Shown: in pieces, positions 62,941-64,000 of the stretch | Position numbering within the stretch: the first letter of the stretch is position 1 | Layout of the letters: every line of letters begins with the position of its first letter | From: Bacteroidota bacterium | GTDB lineage: Bacteria; Bacteroidota; Bacteroidia; Chitinophagales; Chitinophagaceae | Assembly (NCBI GenBank): GCA_005884665.1 | Contig: VBAT01000015.1 | Span: forward strand, 35,924 to 99,923 | Length of the DNA: 64,000 nt | Reading direction: 5' to 3' | The notes under the pieces: model-generated | What the model was told of the DNA's origin: nothing | Seen by the model: only the letters and a program-made list of their open reading frames with translations | The model's database searches: none | Program-made: the position numbers and the translations under genes

Positions 62941-64000
62941 ATGAGCAAATTCTCCGACTATAATTTCAAAGGACAAAAAGCATTGATCCGCGTTGATTTT
63001 AATGTACCGCTGAACGATAAATTCGAAATAACGGACGATACGAGAATGAAGGCCGCCATTCCGACCATCAAAAAAGTTATAAATGATGGCGGAAGTGTCA
63101 TATTGATGTCGCACTTCGGCCGCCCCAAGGACGGACCTAACGATAAATATTCATTGAAGCACTTGATTGAACATTTGAAAAAATTGCTCAATGGCATCCC
63201 TGTTTCATTTGTCAATGATTGTATTGGAAAGGAGGCAGTGGAGGCGGCAAAAAAGCTAAAGCCTAAAGAGGTGTTGCTGCTGGAGAATCTCCGTTTTCAT
63301 AAAGAGGAAGAAAAAGGAGATGAAAAATTTGCTGAACAACTGGCCAAGCTGGGCGATGTATATGTAAATGATGCGTTCGGCACGGCTCACAGGGCGCATG
63401 CTTCGACAGCAGTTATCGCCAAATTTTTCCCTAAGGACAAGAAAATGTTTGGGTTGTTGATGGAAGCCGAAGTGGCCAGCGCCGAAAAAGTGTTGCACCA
63501 GGCAGAAAAACCATTTGTAGCGATCATCGGAGGCGCCAAGGTTTCAGATAAGATACTCATTATTGAAAACCTGATGGAACAAGCGACCGACATTATCATC
63601 GGTGGCGGAATGGCCTATACATTCATGAAAGCGGAGGGCGGCAAGATCGGTAATTCACTTTGTGAAGATGACAAACTGGATGTTGCCATTAACCTGATCA
63701 AAAAAGCAGAAGCAATGAATTGTTGTATTCACCTGCCTTCTGATTCCCTGATAGCCGATAAGTTTGCCAATGACGCCGAAACTTCCATGGCGCCCAGCAA
63801 TAATATACCCGATGGATGGATGGGACTCGATATCGGACCAAATGCGGGAAAACAATTCTGCAATGTGATCAAACATTCAAAAACAATTTTATGGAACGGC
63901 CCGATGGGTGTATTTGAAATGGACAAATTCCAACACGGTACAAAGGACGTGGCGAAAGCTATCGCTGAAGCCACACAGGATGGATCATACTCCCTGGTCG
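62941..64000 (+). CDS. pgk: Phosphoglycerate kinase (3' end beyond window)
   Basis: Starts at ATG 62941 and runs off the window with about 353 codons of a usual 395-400. [25 protein letters not shown] and GNGPMG-like [10 protein letters not shown] are typical of Pgk. It transfers phosphate between 1,3-bisphosphoglycerate and ADP. The C-terminal nucleotide-binding end is not in view. Confidence 0.95.
   Translation, partial: MSKFSDYNFKGQKALIRVDFNVPLNDKFEITDDTRMKAAIPTIKKVINDGGSVILMSHFGRPKDGPNDKYSLKHLIEHLKKLLNGIPVSFVNDCIGKEAVEAAKKLKPKEVLLLENLRFHKEEEKGDEKFAEQLAKLGDVYVNDAFGTAHRAHASTAVIAKFFPKDKKMFGLLMEAEVASAEKVLHQAEKPFVAIIGGAKVSDKILIIENLMEQATDIIIGGGMAYTFMKAEGGKIGNSLCEDDKLDVAINLIKKAEAMNCCIHLPSDSLIADKFANDAETSMAPSNNIPDGWMGLDIGPNAGKQFCNVIKHSKTILWNGPMGVFEMDKFQHGTKDVAKAIAEATQDGSYSLV

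Overview
The window looks like chromosomal DNA of a non-photosynthetic member of the Bacteroidota, most likely Chitinophagales or a near relative (inference). The reasons are a SusC/SusD pair, a protein ending in a T9SS-type sorting domain, many short Bacteroidota-type lipoprotein signals, sparse Shine-Dalgarno sites, TAnnTTTG-like promoter boxes and moderate GC. I see no rRNA, prophage, transposase or CRISPR array. The first gene (an Fe-S/flavin oxidoreductase) and the last (pgk) run off the window.

0-12.5 kb: after the partial oxidoreductase come a palindromic repeat and a tRNA-Glu whose terminator runs straight into a GIY-YIG nuclease ORF. The tail of that ORF is a degenerate copy of the tRNA 3' half. 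Next is a stress/solute block: DUF305 membrane protein, NhaP-type antiporter, sucrose-phosphate phosphatase-like HAD protein, tandem UspA protein, OmpR-type regulator, DUF389 membrane protein, sucrose-phosphate synthase, and a divergent GH32-like enzyme. Together they suggest sucrose made and recycled as a stress solute (inference).

12.8-22.8 kb: a signalling array, all on +, holds three histidine kinases (MEDS/DUF4118/PAS; HAMP phytochrome-like; REC-PAS), two NarL-type regulators and two stand-alone receivers, one of them with a degenerate acidic pocket. At 23-26.2 kb two divergent lipoproteins are predicted to be beta-propellers.

26.4-45 kb: an alginate utilisation locus. A nine-gene minus-strand operon (SDR reductase, PL17, KdgF, MFS transporter, MBG/T9SS surface protein, alginate-lyase-family enzyme, SusC, SusD, esterase) faces a plus-strand LacI regulator and PL6 lyase. 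The shared promoter region carries tandem 12-mers and a 9-bp palindrome. Lyases would cut alginate outside and in the periplasm, KdgF and the SDR would convert unsaturated uronate, and the later kinase and aldolase are not in the window.

45-50.6 kb: small genes and a metal-response cluster (multicopper oxidase, a 33-aa Cys-rich metallothionein-like peptide with its own terminator, an HMA-AraC fusion regulator, a lipoprotein), then an ECF sigma factor. A perfect 12-bp inverted repeat separates the sigma gene from a divergent trio (DoxX-like, flavin reductase, FolE). 52.5-60.5 kb holds mostly secreted or membrane proteins of unknown function. 60.7-64 kb is glycolytic: gap, a strong terminator, a radical SAM/SPASM gene, and pgk.
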